Positions 12,602-28,330 of a stretch of 64,000 nucleotides of DNA are shown here, piece by piece. A model generated the notes under the pieces. That model was not told the origin of the DNA. It ran no database searches and saw only the letters and a program-made list of their open reading frames with translations. This DNA is from Tillandsia leiboldiana (Eukaryota; Streptophyta; Magnoliopsida; Poales; Bromeliaceae). How positions within the stretch are numbered: the first letter of the stretch is position 1; each line of letters starts with the position of its first letter. Made by a program: the position numbers and the translations under genes. Location of the stretch: assembly GCA_029204045.2 (NCBI GenBank), contig CM055081.1:8659878-8723877 (forward strand). The letters are read 5' to 3'.

Positions 12602-12977
12602 AACTACAGAAAATTTAATATTTAGAAATGTTTTTTTTTGTATTTAATAATATTTAAAAATGCCTTAATATAGTTTAACGTTGTATTTAAAAATGTTGAT
12701 TAAAACGCCAGCAAGTGAAGAGTCGCCACGTATATAACGATTCTTTTGGTAAAATATATTCTGATACTTTAAAGTATCAAAATTTTTTAAAATTATGATA
12801 TTTTAAAGCGTCAAAAAATTAAAAATAATAATAAATTTATTATTTAATAAATTAGTTTGATATAATAGAGAATTCGTATGATGACGCTTTTTGAAATAAC
12901 GATATTTGTTATATTATAGGAATGTTTGGGACGTTTTCTTCTGTGTCCTCTAAAAACTAAGAGATTTTCTTGTAGTG
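12602..12977. mobile_element. CACTA-like MITE (family 2)
   Basis: Ends ACTACAGAAAAT and ATTTTCTTGTAGTG form terminal inverted repeats (the first base of the left end has changed). AAC is duplicated at 12599-12601 and 12978-12980, matching the 3-bp target duplication of CACTA elements. The inside resembles 48573-48971 in opposite orientation. Confidence 0.75.
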
Positions 12978-13254
12978 AACTGTTAATTTGATGTACTTGT
13001 CATTTGTGAGAAGAAACAAGCACTATATATATTAATTTGATTCAACAAGTTCCAAATAGAATCATCTAATACCCCACCAAGAGATTGTGAAAACCTCGAG
13101 CAACATTAGGTTCTACATATTAAGAAGAAACCCCTCCTTCATTAGCAAGTTTTAAGACCCTTAGCCACTTTTCCATCTATGCACCACACTATGGTTACAT
13201 TAAACAATCAGTGGTTGGTACCTCCAGAAAACGTAGTAATCTAATCACTTTACC

Positions 13255-13261
13255 TATATAA
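13255..13261 (+). promoter_or_regulatory. TATA box of POD2
   Basis: TATATAA is found 55 bp upstream of the POD2 ATG, the only clear TATA element in the short leader region. Confidence 0.55.
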
Positions 13262-13315
13262 CACTCTTACCCCTATCCGTCTCCCCTCAGCAACAAAATA
13301 TTTGTGTCCCTCACA

Positions 13316-13915
13316 ATGGCAAGTATAGCTAAGTCTTTCACTTATTTTGCCCTAATTTCTAGAATCTTCTTTCCGGCCTTTGCGCAGCTCACTTCCGACT
13401 TCTACGACTCGATATGCCCACAAGCGCTTTCGACCATCCAAGCCACGGTCGAGGCGGCGATTATGGAGGAGCCACGGATGGGCGCGTCTTTGGTCCGCCT
13501 GCACTTCCACGACTGCTTTGTGAATGTATATCTGTGTTTTATTTTCTTGCCAATTGCGATAGAAATGATATTGTAATGTAATGGATAAATTTTTTGAGTG
13601 ATGAATTTCGAACTTTTAGGGATGTGATGGTTCAATTTTGCTGGATGACACGCCAACAATGACCGGGGAAAAGACGGCTAAGCCAAATAATAATTCGGTG
13701 AGAGGGTTCGACGTGGTCGATCAGATTAAATCCACAGTGAACGATGCGTGCCAAGAGAATGTGGTCTCTTGCGCCGATATCCTAGCGGTCGCGGCTCGGG
13801 ATTCCATTGTTGCTGTAAGTTGAAGTTGTTTAGTAAATTTTACTCATGTTTTTTTTGTTGATGATAATGTGGATTTAGTAACTATGATTTGTTGTTGTTT
13901 CTAAAAAACACATTT

Positions 13916-14013
<98 letters not shown>

Positions 14014-14843
14014 TTTCCAACATGTTTGGAATAATAGATGCTTTCAAACGTGCCCGAAATTCGATTGCTGAGTACTTGAAATTTACTCTGATTTGGGTAA
14101 CAAACATAAAAATTAATTCTCAATCACTCTCCAAAGAAAAATAAAAGTAAAAATAAAAATAAATTTGCACACACACATTGAACGGGAACTTTTAAAAATC
14201 AGAGTATAACGAAGTGTTAAAAGCACACACTCTCATGTCATCAACCTACCTGGAAAAAAATACATATTGGCAGCTCGGCGGCGCCTCGTACGACGTGCTG
14301 CTCGGCCGCAGGGACGCGACAGAAGCGAGTCTGGCGGCCGCCAACGCGAACATCCCTGCCCCTACCCTTGACCTCGCGGGCCTCGTCTCCAATTTCCAGT
14401 CCCAGGGCCTCTCCCTCTCCGACCTCGTCGTGCTCTCCGGTGCGCACACGCTCGGCTTCGCCCGCTGCGTCACCTTCCGCAACCGCATCTACAACGAGAC
14501 GGCCAACATCAACTCCGACTTTGCCGCCTCCCTCCAAGCGCAATGCCCGCCTGACGCAGGCGACGGCGACGACGTCCTCGCCTCGCTCGACGACACGCCG
14601 TTCATCGTCGACACCGACTACTACCAAAGCTTGTTACAAAACCAAGGGTTGTTGCACTCGGACCAGCAACTGTTCCAAGGTGATGACAGCGACAGCGACA
14701 ATCTGGTGCAGTTCTATAGCCAGAGTCCGACCGACTTCTGGTCAGATTTCGGGACCTCCATGATCAACTTGGGAAATTTGAGCCCGCTCACTGGGGACGA
14801 TGGAGAAATCCGTGAGAATTGTCGCATTGTGAACCAAGATTAA
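13316..14843 (+). CDS. POD2: secretory class III peroxidase, 3 exons
   Basis: Exons are 13316-13525, 13620-13814 and 14274-14843, all phase 0, giving 324 aa. The signal peptide is about residues 1-23, before QLTSDFYDSICPQA. The distal motif VRLHFHDCFVN has Arg61 and His65, the proximal motif LSGAHTLGFARC has His193, and eight conserved cysteines are present. The C-terminus ENCRIVNQD has a short acidic extension, and the segment before the last helices is Asp/Ser-rich (GDDSDSDN). It is the closest relative of POD1 here: same intron pattern, same 195-nt exon 2, similar GC-rich third exon, consistent with tandem duplication. Intron 2 carries a (TA)n tract of about 90 bp. The start is the ATG at 13316, 55 bp after a TATA box. 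The expected role is secreted phenol oxidation. Confidence 0.93.
13922..14011. repeat. (TA)45 in POD2 intron 2
   Basis: An uninterrupted TA tract of about 90 bp lies between exons 2 and 3 of POD2. Confidence 0.95.
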
Positions 14844-16372
14844 TACAATTAAGTTTTATTACTATTTACTTATTGAATTTAATCAAATTCAACGAATATA
14901 TATATATAATGTTTAATTTGGCGTGCTTTGTGAGTCTCACAAGAGAGTTTCTTGCTTAACTTAGCTTGAGTTGGCTAGTAGTGAATGGTATACGTTGTTG
15001 GTGGAGAGAAGTTGTATACTTGTATAATTAACCATTCACTTGGGTTTATTTATTATTATTTTTGTGTTAATGAAAGGTAATGCAGTGCACCAGTTGAAGA
15101 GGTTAGCTAGTGGGACAAGTTTTGCTAATTTATTTGGACCTGTTCGTAATCTTTGACTTAGTCAAAGATCTCGATAGGGAGATACACTTTTGTCGTATAT
15201 TTAATTAATCAAATTAAATTTGATTAATTGTTGCCAAATCTAAAGTTATTTTACATATATATATATATATTATATATATATATATAATATGTTTTTAAAT
15301 TAAAGTCTAATTAAAATTTGTAATTTAATTTGACTTTACTTGTGCCCAATAAATCTAAATTGGGTACAAGTAAAGTCCACCCAGGTGAGGCATCTGCTTT
15401 CACGGCAGGCCAGGTCGAGTTCTTTCGAAATTGTTTGTGTGGACGTAAATTTTAACCTTTCAGATTTAATTGGTATTTTGATTTTTTTCTTGAGAGATTT
15501 AATTTTTATATCTAGTTTCGGCATTAATAAAAAATTTTGCTTCGTTTTTGTCCGTAGATGTAGGCCGGTGGTCGAATCAAGTAAATTTTTATATATATAT
15601 TTTTTATATATTATTTTTTAAAAATTTATTTTTTGACATTTTGATTTAATAAAAATAAATAAAGCATAATTAATGTACGTTAATATTATTTATTGTTTGT
15701 ATCTCAAATTCTTAGTTCATATTTACACCCAACTAATAATATAGAAGATAAGGCATCGAGGATGTTTTTGCGAGTGAAAGTGCGCATTTTGTATGTCAAT
15801 TCATTTTTTAATTGCGTGGCTTAATGATATGAATTGAGTTTGCGTAGGTTATATAGTGATAGGGGCAAGCGTATTTGTCATTTGTGGTCTCATAACTTTT
15901 CGACCACATGAGTTGAAGTGGATTTGGTTGTAATTATAGTGGCAGTGGTTGTCACATTGCGTGCTAAATTTAAAAGTTACTTCGTTCAATCCCATTGATA
16001 ATTACACGTCCAAACAAATATAGTAACAAAGGAGATTGAGATATATAAAATAGAGAGAATGAAAATTGCATGGTTAACAAGTAAACGTTCATTAATGGGT
16101 AAACAAAGTAGAGTTGATCATTTGTACTTAACCATGCAAATTTAAATTAGAATTCTTAATTTCTCCAACACCTCAATGCATTATGGCTTATAGAAACACT
16201 TAAATAAGCTAGCCATAGAAAATAGAAAAATATGCAATAGTATTTGGCTAAACAATTAATTAATTATTCTAACAGCTATTCCTTCAGCTGCATTAAGTAA
16301 TTGCTGGAACTCGTTAAAATATAGTTTGTGCTCAAGAACGGGATAGATCTCGCACTTTATTTTTGTTTCCTT
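14844..16372. other. POD2-POD3 convergent intergenic region
   Basis: It carries the two facing 3' UTRs, short TA tracts near 15256-15290 and the hairpin at 15332-15377. No further gene is seen. Confidence 0.6.
15332..15377. other. 19-bp inverted repeat (hairpin) downstream of POD2
   Basis: Arms at 15332-15350 and 15359-15377 are complementary over 19 bp with one mismatch, which would be a G:U pair in RNA. The loop is 8 nt. It lies about 490 bp after the POD2 stop codon. It could be a transposon foot or a transcribed hairpin; no function can be assigned. Confidence 0.5.
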
Positions 16373-19226
<2,854 letters not shown>

Positions 19227-19305
19227 TAGTAATCAGATAGTGAAGAGAATAAGATAAAATTAATGCTAGTATAGGCTTGTGAAGAGTTGGTGCACAACTC
19301 CCATG

Positions 19306-19313
19306 TATTTATA
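19306..19313 (-). promoter_or_regulatory. TATA box of POD3
   Basis: Read on the minus strand this is TATAAATA, 80 bp upstream of the POD3 ATG at 19226. Position and sequence fit a core promoter. Confidence 0.6.
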
Positions 19314-19605
19314 GACAAGTAGAATACTCTACATACACAGAATGTGCTCAAATAGAAAAGGCACAAAGGGATTTTTAAAAAATTAAAGTTGGTCCAAACA
19401 GTAAATTTAGATCAGTACTCCACTTTGGTTTCGATTAGGCTCTAAGCTTTGATGGTCAACAATAATAGCAAACTTAAAAAAAAAAAAACAAAGAAAAAAA
19501 AAAAGACACTTGTACTTCAACTCAGATAAGGGTAAATTACAAAAAAATGTACCTGGCCTGTACTATAACCTGTAAAATGATAAAATATGCTTAAAAAATT
19601 AGGTA

Positions 19606-19867
19606 CACTACAATAAATTTATACGTACTATAGCGACACTTTTAAGTGTTTCTAAAATCTAGAAAAAGTATCGCCGGCAAAAATATCGACACTTATTATT
19701 AGTGTTGCTATATGTGCCGTCGCTATGGTATATAGCGACAGATTTTTGTAATGCGTCTCAAAAATGTGTCCATATAATCTAATTTTGGATATATATGGAA
19801 TATAAATAGAACACTTATATAAAAGTGTCACAAATATTTGTCCCTATAATCTAATTTTGTTGTAGTG
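19606..19867. mobile_element. CACTA-like MITE (family 1), copy a
   Basis: It starts CACTACAATAAA, ends TTTTGTTGTAGTG and has GTA duplicated on each side (19603-19605, 19868-19870). It is 262 bp, the same length as the copy at 25471-25732. The core contains ATAGCGACAC-type inverted segments. Confidence 0.88.
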
Positions 19868-19955
19868 GTAAACTTTTAATTTTATACATATACTCTTTAT
19901 ATATATATCACAGTCTCAAATTAATAGATTCAAAATTTTCACACCATTATTAATT

Positions 19956-20127
19956 GGAAAATGCTACTTGTACACCCCATTTGGGGGTGTACATCGCACA
20001 CCCCACCCATCCAATGGGTGGGGTGTGGTGAGGGGTCACTTCACAATTTGTGAAGTGACCCTCCCACCCTTAGATGGGTGGGTGTAAGATGTACACCCCC
20101 TTTGGGGGTGTACATGTAGCATTGCTC
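19956..20127. mobile_element. Mutator-like MITE (M1), copy a
   Basis: GGAAAATGCTAC and GTAGCATTGCTC bound a 172-bp near-palindrome rich in GTGTACACCCC and CACCCACCC. A perfect 9-bp duplication, TTATTAATT, flanks it (19947-19955, 20128-20136), the size made by Mutator-type transposases. It carries no gene. Confidence 0.88.
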
Positions 20128-20301
20128 TTATTAATTTTAGATGCAAAATGTTATAAAAACGATTTGATAGATAGCAATATTAATATTTATTTGACTATAA
20201 CACATAAATTGAATCAATTATTCAACAAATTTGTAATTTTTGTAGCTTTAGTAGTATTATTTTAAACTTAGAGACATGCCAGTTTTTCCAAGTTTATTTA
20301 G

Positions 20302-20305
<4 letters not shown>

Positions 20306-20373
<68 letters not shown>
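20306..20373. repeat. (TA)n microsatellite
   Basis: About 34 TA units directly precede the foldback element at 20374. Confidence 0.95.
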
Positions 20374-20376
<3 letters not shown>

Positions 20377-20621
20377 TTGGGCTGGAATGCTATTGATAGC
20401 ACCAACCCAACTTTGCCACCCATTTTTTAGCCTTTAGATCGCATTGAGATTTGTGCATGCTCTTTAATGAAAAAGAAAAACTTTTTACTTTTTACTTTTT
20501 CTTTTTACTTTTTCTTTTTTCTCTTTTTCATTAAAGAGCATGCACAAATCTCAATGCGATCTAAAGGCTAAAAAATGGGTGGCAAAGTTGGGTTGGTGCT
20601 ATCAATAGCATTCCAGCCCAA

Positions 20622-20624
<3 letters not shown>
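20374..20624. mobile_element. TA-1 foldback MITE, copy a
   Basis: GAGTTGGGCTGGAATGC and its reverse complement bound 251 bp. The arms pair almost perfectly over about 115 bp each around a CTTTTTACTTTTT-rich centre. TA tracts lie on both sides. Confidence 0.85.

Positions 20625-20625
<1 letters not shown>

Positions 20626-20679
<54 letters not shown>
20626..20679. repeat. (TA)n microsatellite
   Basis: TA run between the TA-1 and TA-5 elements. Confidence 0.95.
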
Positions 20680-20682
<3 letters not shown>

Positions 20683-20966
20683 GGGCTTATATAAAATTTT
20701 AATATTTTTTTTTATACAATATAAAACAAGATCAATATTTTTGATATAAAATTTTAGTATTATATCATCAAATTTTTATTTTCAACTGTTGATTTTGAGT
20801 TTTTTCGATCACTAGACCGATAATATAAAAAAATAATAAAATTTATTTTCTATATACTTCAAATATTCTATATCAAGTCTAATAAAACCGATCGCCGATT
20901 GAAATTCCGACATAAAAAATAATTTATAAGCATGGAGGGTTTCGTACTTATAAAAATTATCAGCCG

Positions 20967-20970
<4 letters not shown>
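20680..20970. mobile_element. TA-5 element, copy a (partial)
   Basis: It contains CTAGACCGATAATATAAA and AATACTTC-type segments shared with 53111-53697. It is bounded by TA on both sides. The ends are not well defined. Confidence 0.5.

Positions 20971-21038
<68 letters not shown>
20970..21038. repeat. (TA)n microsatellite
   Basis: About 34 TA units between a TA-5 and a TA-2 element. Confidence 0.95.
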
Positions 21039-21040
<2 letters not shown>

Positions 21041-21041
<1 letters not shown>

Positions 21042-21247
21042 TGTTTATATATTTTTAAAAACGCAAGTCCAAATATGCTTGTGAATTTTTTATTATTTAA
21101 TTTACATTGAGATTTGCGCTATTTACTTTTTATTTCTCTCTCTTTAGTTGATTTTACAATATATAGAACAAATCTCAATACAAATCCAATAATAAAAAAT
21201 TTACTAGTATAGTTGGACTTGTACTTTTAAAAATATATAAGCCCTAC
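21041..21247. mobile_element. TA-2 foldback MITE
   Basis: GTGTTTATATATTTTTAAAA and TTTTAAAAATATATAAGCCC are inverted ends. The central GATTTG/CAAATC arms pair. Confidence 0.8.
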
Positions 21248-21260
21248 TATATATATATAA

Positions 21261-21800
<540 letters not shown>

Positions 21801-21879
<79 letters not shown>

Positions 21880-21904
21880 AGAGAGAGAGAGAGAGAGAGA
21901 GAGA
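21801..21904. repeat. (TA)n(GA)n microsatellite
   Basis: About 38 TA units change to about 13 GA units just before a TA-3 element. Confidence 0.95.
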
Positions 21905-22125
21905 GTCCGGTTACTATACTATTAATAGTACTAAGTTATTGGTGTTATCAAGTTTTCTACCCTTAGATCAATCCCTTTGATCATTTTCACCCGTTGGATT
22001 TTACTATTTTTTCAACCACCTATTAAATCCAAGGGACTCACGATCATCTCAACCACACATCTTTTAATCCAAGAGTTAAAAACTTAATAATACCAATGAT
22101 TTGATACTATTAATAGTATTCCAGC
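21905..22125. mobile_element. TA-3 foldback MITE
   Basis: It starts GTCCGGTTACTATACTATTA and ends TACTATTAATAGTATTCCAG. Arms with ACCCTTAGATCAA and CTCAACCACACATC are shared with the other TA-3 copies. This copy keeps the ATCATCTCAACC site that is interrupted by a CACTA element at 25471. Confidence 0.8.
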
Positions 22126-22179
<54 letters not shown>

Positions 22180-22227
22180 TTGTATATATATACATGTATA
22201 TATACAAATATATATATATATATATAT

Positions 22228-22396
22228 GGAAAATGCTATGTGTACACCCCTTTCGGGGTGTACATCATACACCCCACCCATCTAAGGGTGGGGGTGTGAT
22301 GATGGGTCACTTGATGTGACCCGTAAAAAATATCGCCACCATTAAATTGGTGGAGGTGTATGATATACACCCCTTTGGGGTGTACATGTAGCATTA

Positions 22397-22399
<3 letters not shown>
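22228..22399. mobile_element. Mutator-like MITE (M1), copy b
   Basis: GGAAAATGCTATGTGTACAC to GTACATGTAGCATTACTC, 172 bp, inserted in TA sequence, so a 9-bp TA duplication is compatible but not provable. Confidence 0.82.

Positions 22400-22476
<77 letters not shown>
22400..22476. repeat. (TA)n microsatellite
   Basis: About 38 TA units between M1 copy b and TA-1 copy b. Confidence 0.95.
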
Positions 22477-23033
<557 letters not shown>

Positions 23034-23048
23034 TATATATATATATAT

Positions 23049-23255
23049 AATTAGGCTACAATATTATTAATAGCACCAAGTTATTTATGTTATTATGTTT
23101 TTAACACTTGGATAAAAAAATGTGCATCCTTATGGTTTAGCGGATGATTAAAAAAATAATATAATTTAAAAGATGGAAATACTCAAAGAGATAGATCTAA
23201 TGACATAAAATTTGATAGCACCAAGTATTTTATATTATCGATAGCATATTAGCCG

Positions 23256-23260
<5 letters not shown>
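23049..23260. mobile_element. TA-3 foldback MITE
   Basis: TTAGGCTACAATATTATTAA and ATCGATAGCATATTAGCCGA are the ends; the inside is diverged from other TA-3 copies. Confidence 0.7.

Positions 23261-23337
<77 letters not shown>
23261..23337. repeat. (TA)n microsatellite
   Basis: About 37 TA units between a TA-3 and a TA-4 element. Confidence 0.95.
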
Positions 23338-23340
<3 letters not shown>

Positions 23341-23550
23341 AATTTTTATATTTTTAAAAATATCAAGTCGGTGGTACTTATTGGTTTTAGTTATTGGATG
23401 AAAAAATGTGTGGTTAGGATGATAATGAGCCCCATGAGTTTAGTGAGTAGTTAGTAGAATAAAATAATCTAAATGGTAAAATTAGTCAAAGAGATAAATC
23501 TAACGGTAGAAAATTTACAAGCACCAATTATTTAATATTTTTAAAAATAT
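23338..23550. mobile_element. TA-4 element, copy b
   Basis: TTGAATTTTTATATTTTTAA at the left and TTTAATATTTTTAAAAATAT at the right are inverted ends; the inside matches 21261-21478. Confidence 0.7.
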
Positions 23551-23579
23551 ATATATATATATATATAATATTTTTTTTT

Positions 23580-24590
23580 TACAGAAAAAATAATTTAGAT
23601 AGAAAGTAAAATATATATTATTTTTAATTTACTCCATATTCCATAATTAGGAGAAAAGAAAACAAGGAGAACAATAGAGAGTGAGGGACAGCGCAAGCGC
23701 ACGTTGCCAACCCACAATTGACCGTCACCATCTCTCACCACGCGCGTACTGCGCTACTAATCTACGTACGTGGGAAATTAACAACCTAACAAAACGCCAA
23801 AATAAAATACCGAACTAATTAAGCAGTCGTTGCCGAATTATTAATTATTTAATATTAAATAAAATAAACTCATCGCCCATTTTACTATTTGAACTTAGCT
23901 GTATCTTCTCGCGTCATAAAATTCAAAGATTCTTATATCCCACTTGGAATTCTCCATCTTTTTGGGAGTGAGTTCTCTCCAAACACATTATAAATTATTT
24001 TATTTATTTAATATCAACTATATATATATATATATATATATTGCACGTATTAAAATTTATTAGTACGTGATTAGCGCACTGTATCGAACTAGACCAAACA
24101 AGGTGAGGTACCAATAAAATCTAGTTAAAATAATACCGAACCAAAGAAACAGGGCTGAAAATTAAGACCGAGCAATCTCTGATTGCGTACTTAGTTAATG
24201 GTGCATAAAGTTTTTGTATCCGAATTTCTGTACAAGACAAAAATTCAACTGTCACATTTCAGAATAAACAGCATCAATGTCACAGGACCGTTAGTTGTGA
24301 AGTACATTTTGTCTCGCTTTATGTCCATAATTTTTTTTTGCATGATCAATCCCACCACACATCACGGTAGGATCAATCTCAAATTACGTTTACATCGGAA
24401 TTATCACCCTGTATATGGTTGTATACTATAATATTGTTGTGTGCAATGCAATTTTTGTGTACGGATATCATCTTGATCAAGCCATACAATTGTTGAGACG
24501 ACTATCTGATAATCGACACGTGTATTGGATTGTTGCATATAATTTGCTTCCTTTTAATATATTTAGAAAAGTATATATATATATATATAT
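23580..24590. other. Non-repetitive intergenic DNA, no gene seen
   Basis: This 1-kb block between two MITE clusters is of more ordinary composition. Open frames here (up to about 77 codons) show no recognisable domain, and no splice model links them. Confidence 0.5.
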
Positions 24591-24597
24591 ATATATA

Positions 24598-24838
24598 ATT
24601 AGTCTATTATACTATCAATAGTATCAAGTCCTTAGCCTACTGTACTATTGGTGTGTTATTAGATTTTTTACCCTTAAATGTGGAGATGTGTGGTTAGAAT
24701 GATAGTGGGTTTTTTAAGTTTAGTGGATGATTGAAAAAATAATATGATCTAAAGAGTGAAAATGATTCAAAATGTAGATCTAATGGTGAAAAATTTAATA
24801 GCACTAAGTGCTTTGTGCTATTAATAGCATAGTAACTA

Positions 24839-24842
<4 letters not shown>
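24598..24842. mobile_element. TA-3 foldback MITE
   Basis: AGTCTATTATACTATCAATA and TATTAATAGCATAGTAACTA are the ends. TA lies to the left and (CT)n(TA)n to the right. Confidence 0.72.
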
Positions 24843-24903
<61 letters not shown>

Positions 24904-24906
<3 letters not shown>

Positions 24907-25109
24907 AAGCTTATAAATTTTTAAAAGTACAAGCTAATTTATGTTTGTGAATTTTTTAGCATTGAATTTGTATTGGGATTTGTGCTATTGTAACTTCAAC
25001 TAAAGAGAGAGAAAGAAAAAGTAAAAAATACAAATTTCAATACAAATTCATTGATAAAAAATTCACAAGTATGGTTGGGCTTGTGCTTTTAAAAATATAT
25101 AAGCTCTAC
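24904..25109. mobile_element. TA-2 foldback MITE
   Basis: GTAAAGCTTATAAATTTTTA and AAAATATATAAGCTCTAC are the ends. Confidence 0.8.
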
Positions 25110-25124
25110 TATATATATATATAT

Positions 25125-25294
25125 GAGCAACGCTACATGTACACCCCCAAAGGGGGTGTACATCTTACACCCACCCATTTAAGGGTGGGAGGGTCACTTC
25201 ACAAATTGTGAAGTGACCCCTCACCACACCCCACCCATTGGATGGGTGGGGTGTGCGATGTACACCCCCAAATGGGGTGTACAAGTAGCATTTT

Positions 25295-25296
<2 letters not shown>
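25125..25296. mobile_element. Mutator-like MITE (M1), copy c, inverted
   Basis: It is the reverse-complement arrangement of copy a: GAGCAACGCTACATGTACAC at the left and ACAAGTAGCATTTTCC at the right, 172 bp, in TA sequence. Confidence 0.85.
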
Positions 25297-25328
<32 letters not shown>

Positions 25329-25331
<3 letters not shown>

Positions 25332-25810
25332 CGGCTACTATACTATCGATAGTACCAAGTATTTGGTGCTATCAAATTTCTACTCTTAGATCAACTCCTT
25401 TGATCATTTTCAACCGTTAGATTTTATTATTTTCCCAACCACCCATTAAACCCAAATGGCACACTATCATCACTACAACAAAATTATACTATAGCGACAC
25501 TTTTAAGTGTTTCTAAAATCTAAAAAAAGTGTCGCTGGCAAAAATACCGACACTTATTGTTAGTGTTGCTATATGTGCCGTCGCTAGTTAGGGTGTATAG
25601 CGACACATTTTTATAATATGTCCCAAAAATGTGTCCCTATAACCTAATTTTGGATATAGATGGAATATAGATAGGACACTTATACAAAAGTATCACAAAC
25701 ATGTGTTCCTATAACCTAATTTTGTTGTAGTGCATCTCAACCACACATCTTTTAATTCAAGGATTAAAAACTTAAGCACCAATGGCTTGATGCTATTAAT
25801 AACATTCCAA

Positions 25811-25812
<2 letters not shown>
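25329..25812. mobile_element. TA-3 foldback MITE split by a CACTA MITE
   Basis: GTCCGGCTACTATACTATCG begins the left half, which ends at 25470. The right half resumes at 25733 with CATCTCAACCACACATC and ends CATTCCAACC. Removing the inner element and one CAT restores the continuous site seen at 21905-22125. Confidence 0.85.
25471..25732. mobile_element. CACTA-like MITE (family 1), copy b, nested
   Basis: CACTACAACAAAATTA and TAATTTTGTTGTAGTG are perfect 16-bp inverted ends. CAT is duplicated (25468-25470, 25733-25735). It is 262 bp, about 90% similar by eye to 19606-19867. Confidence 0.92.

Positions 25813-25854
<42 letters not shown>
25813..25854. repeat. (TA)n microsatellite
   Basis: About 20 TA units between a TA-3 and a TA-1-like element. 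Confidence 0.95.
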
Positions 25855-25857
<3 letters not shown>

Positions 25858-26378
25858 GAGGTGGAATGCTATTAGTAGCAAGCGGGCTCCCTTTCCATTC
25901 ATTTATTTTTTATGATGAAACGTTCAAATCGACTATTAAATATAATCTAAACCATTTAAACTATTTGAAAATTTAATTTCACATTATTTCGATTTTTTTT
26001 TTTTATCAAATGGATATAAAAATAAATGGTTGACAATGAATATTTTTCAAAAAATGATGATAGAAGTTTTATAATCAAAATCGAGAGCATATATTTTATT
26101 TTAAATAGTTTAAATTTTTTCTAACCAAAATTCAATTAATTTAGATCTTTTTATATCGTTAAACAAGTAAACATCTTATATTTATCATTAAAATTATAAA
26201 TTTTACAACCTTTTGATTATTAGGTTAATGATGTCGAAAAATTTTAAAATTTGGTTTCTAAATACTTTCAATGGTGTAGATTTTATTCAACAATACCAAT
26301 CGTCAATTTGAAAAATCTTATTATCAAAAATAAATTAATGGCAATAGAACTCGTATGCTACCGATAGCATTCCAACTC
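25855..26378. mobile_element. Long element with TA-1-like ends
   Basis: GTTGAGGTGGAATGCTATTA at the left and CCGATAGCATTCCAACTC at the right match TA-1 ends, but the 520-bp inside differs and contains only AT-rich non-coding sequence. Confidence 0.65.
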
Positions 26379-26554
26379 ATATATATATAGTTCTCTTACT
26401 ATATATTGTTTTGACAAATAAAGCAGTGTTAGGTTTAAGTACTAGTTTGGATAAATTGTTTAGTGTGATACACATGCAGCTATAGGAATTAAGCTTCTTA
26501 TTTTACCTATAATGGTGAAAGTGGTGGATCTAAAATTTTTTTGTTATAGATGAT

Positions 26555-26868
<314 letters not shown>

Positions 26869-28330
26869 AAATAATTTGGTGCTTTTACCGGCATAGATGC
26901 TCAATTCTATATAACAAATATAAAAAGATAAAAAACTTATGTTGTTTTGTACTATAAAAATTCAAAATAATAACTTTTAACAAATAAAAAAAATAAATTC
27001 ATTGTTAATAAAAAATAAATAAAAGTCAATACGTGCTTAATATATACTTAATTTGCAACCCAATTAAATAATTGGATGGAAAGAAATTTAGTCATGAGTA
27101 CCTAAATGGAATTGAGTTTGGTCTTTAGAGTTTTAATAATATAATAATTAAATTAGTATATCATTGTAAAAAGGTAAAAAAAAATGGGATAATAAAAATC
27201 CAGCTTTTTTTAAAAAAATATTATTGTTTGCTTAATTATCTAAGAAAGAATACAAATTGCTTGTTTGATATTTTGTCAGATCCATTTTTTTTTCTTAATT
27301 TATTCGTCTGATAATTATTTTTGAAAAAAAAATAACACAATACCCACTTCATTAATAAAGTAATTGAACTAGCATCAAAAGTTAGGCCCAAAAGCCAACG
27401 AAAGAATTAACGAACGAGAGGCCCTTCGTCGTTGATTTATATATTTAAATCAACTTTTTGAGTAAATAATAGCTAGTAGAATTAATTTGAAACCTCTTTG
27501 TCCCATGAGATTGTAGATTCAATCTCTACTTTTTTATCTGATAGGTTATGCGCGTGAATGGATCGATCGAGTACGTGGACTTGTTTCCTACACGGTTTTT
27601 GGGTAGCTGCAGGGACAGTGAGAATTTGGACTAAAGGGATTGCCCAGTTTGGATTTTTGAGCAGAGTCCACTAATAAAGCACCTACATTCTAAATTGGAA
27701 AAGCTTGATAACGACGTATACTCTTCTTTGACCAAAAAAGGAAAAAAAACCGTAGACTATTGTTTGTGGCAAGCTTTCCACATGAGAAATTTAATAATCA
27801 ATGTGATAAATATTCATAAAAAGTTTGAGTTTTAGGAGCCATATATTATTCGACAATTAATAAATTAATCGGTGCCCAGCTAAGATTTATCATTTAAGCA
27901 TTAAATAATTATAAAAATCAGCAGTAAATATAAAGATTATTGACTGATCTATTAAAATTTAGCCTTTAGAATTAACTCGTAATTTCTTTTATGTACAAGT
28001 GTTTTTAATATATATTTTTTTGAAAAAAATTAGTTTGTTATTCGCTTTATTTATTACAAAATTGAACTAAATAATAAAAATGAGATAGCTTGATCTCAAA
28101 AAAAAAAAAAAAAAAAAGTTTAGAGTTGGTACATTGTAAGGTGTTAATCCTGAAGGGGCGCGGCGCGTTTCCAGAGTAACGATCGCATCCACACCAACTC
28201 GTCCTCCGATCATCTCTAATTGCATAACGAGACTTTTGACCCAGCTGACTGTATGTATGGGATTAGTACTTGTCTAGTAGAAAATCATTTTATTTCTAAC
28301 TATTCAAACCCCTCACCATATGGCTGCCAA
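26869..28330. other. AT-rich intergenic DNA
   Basis: No gene is supported. Weak matches to the SINE/LINE tail (GAAAAAAAAATAACACAATA near 27325 and TTATTCGCTTTATTTATTAC near 28035) suggest old SINE debris. Confidence 0.45.

Noticed and set aside
13875..14123. Open frames encoding Ile-Tyr repeats (also at 18069-18413, 21357-21620, 22656-22916, 54184-54450, 54817-55188)
   Set aside because: They are translations of (TA)n microsatellites.
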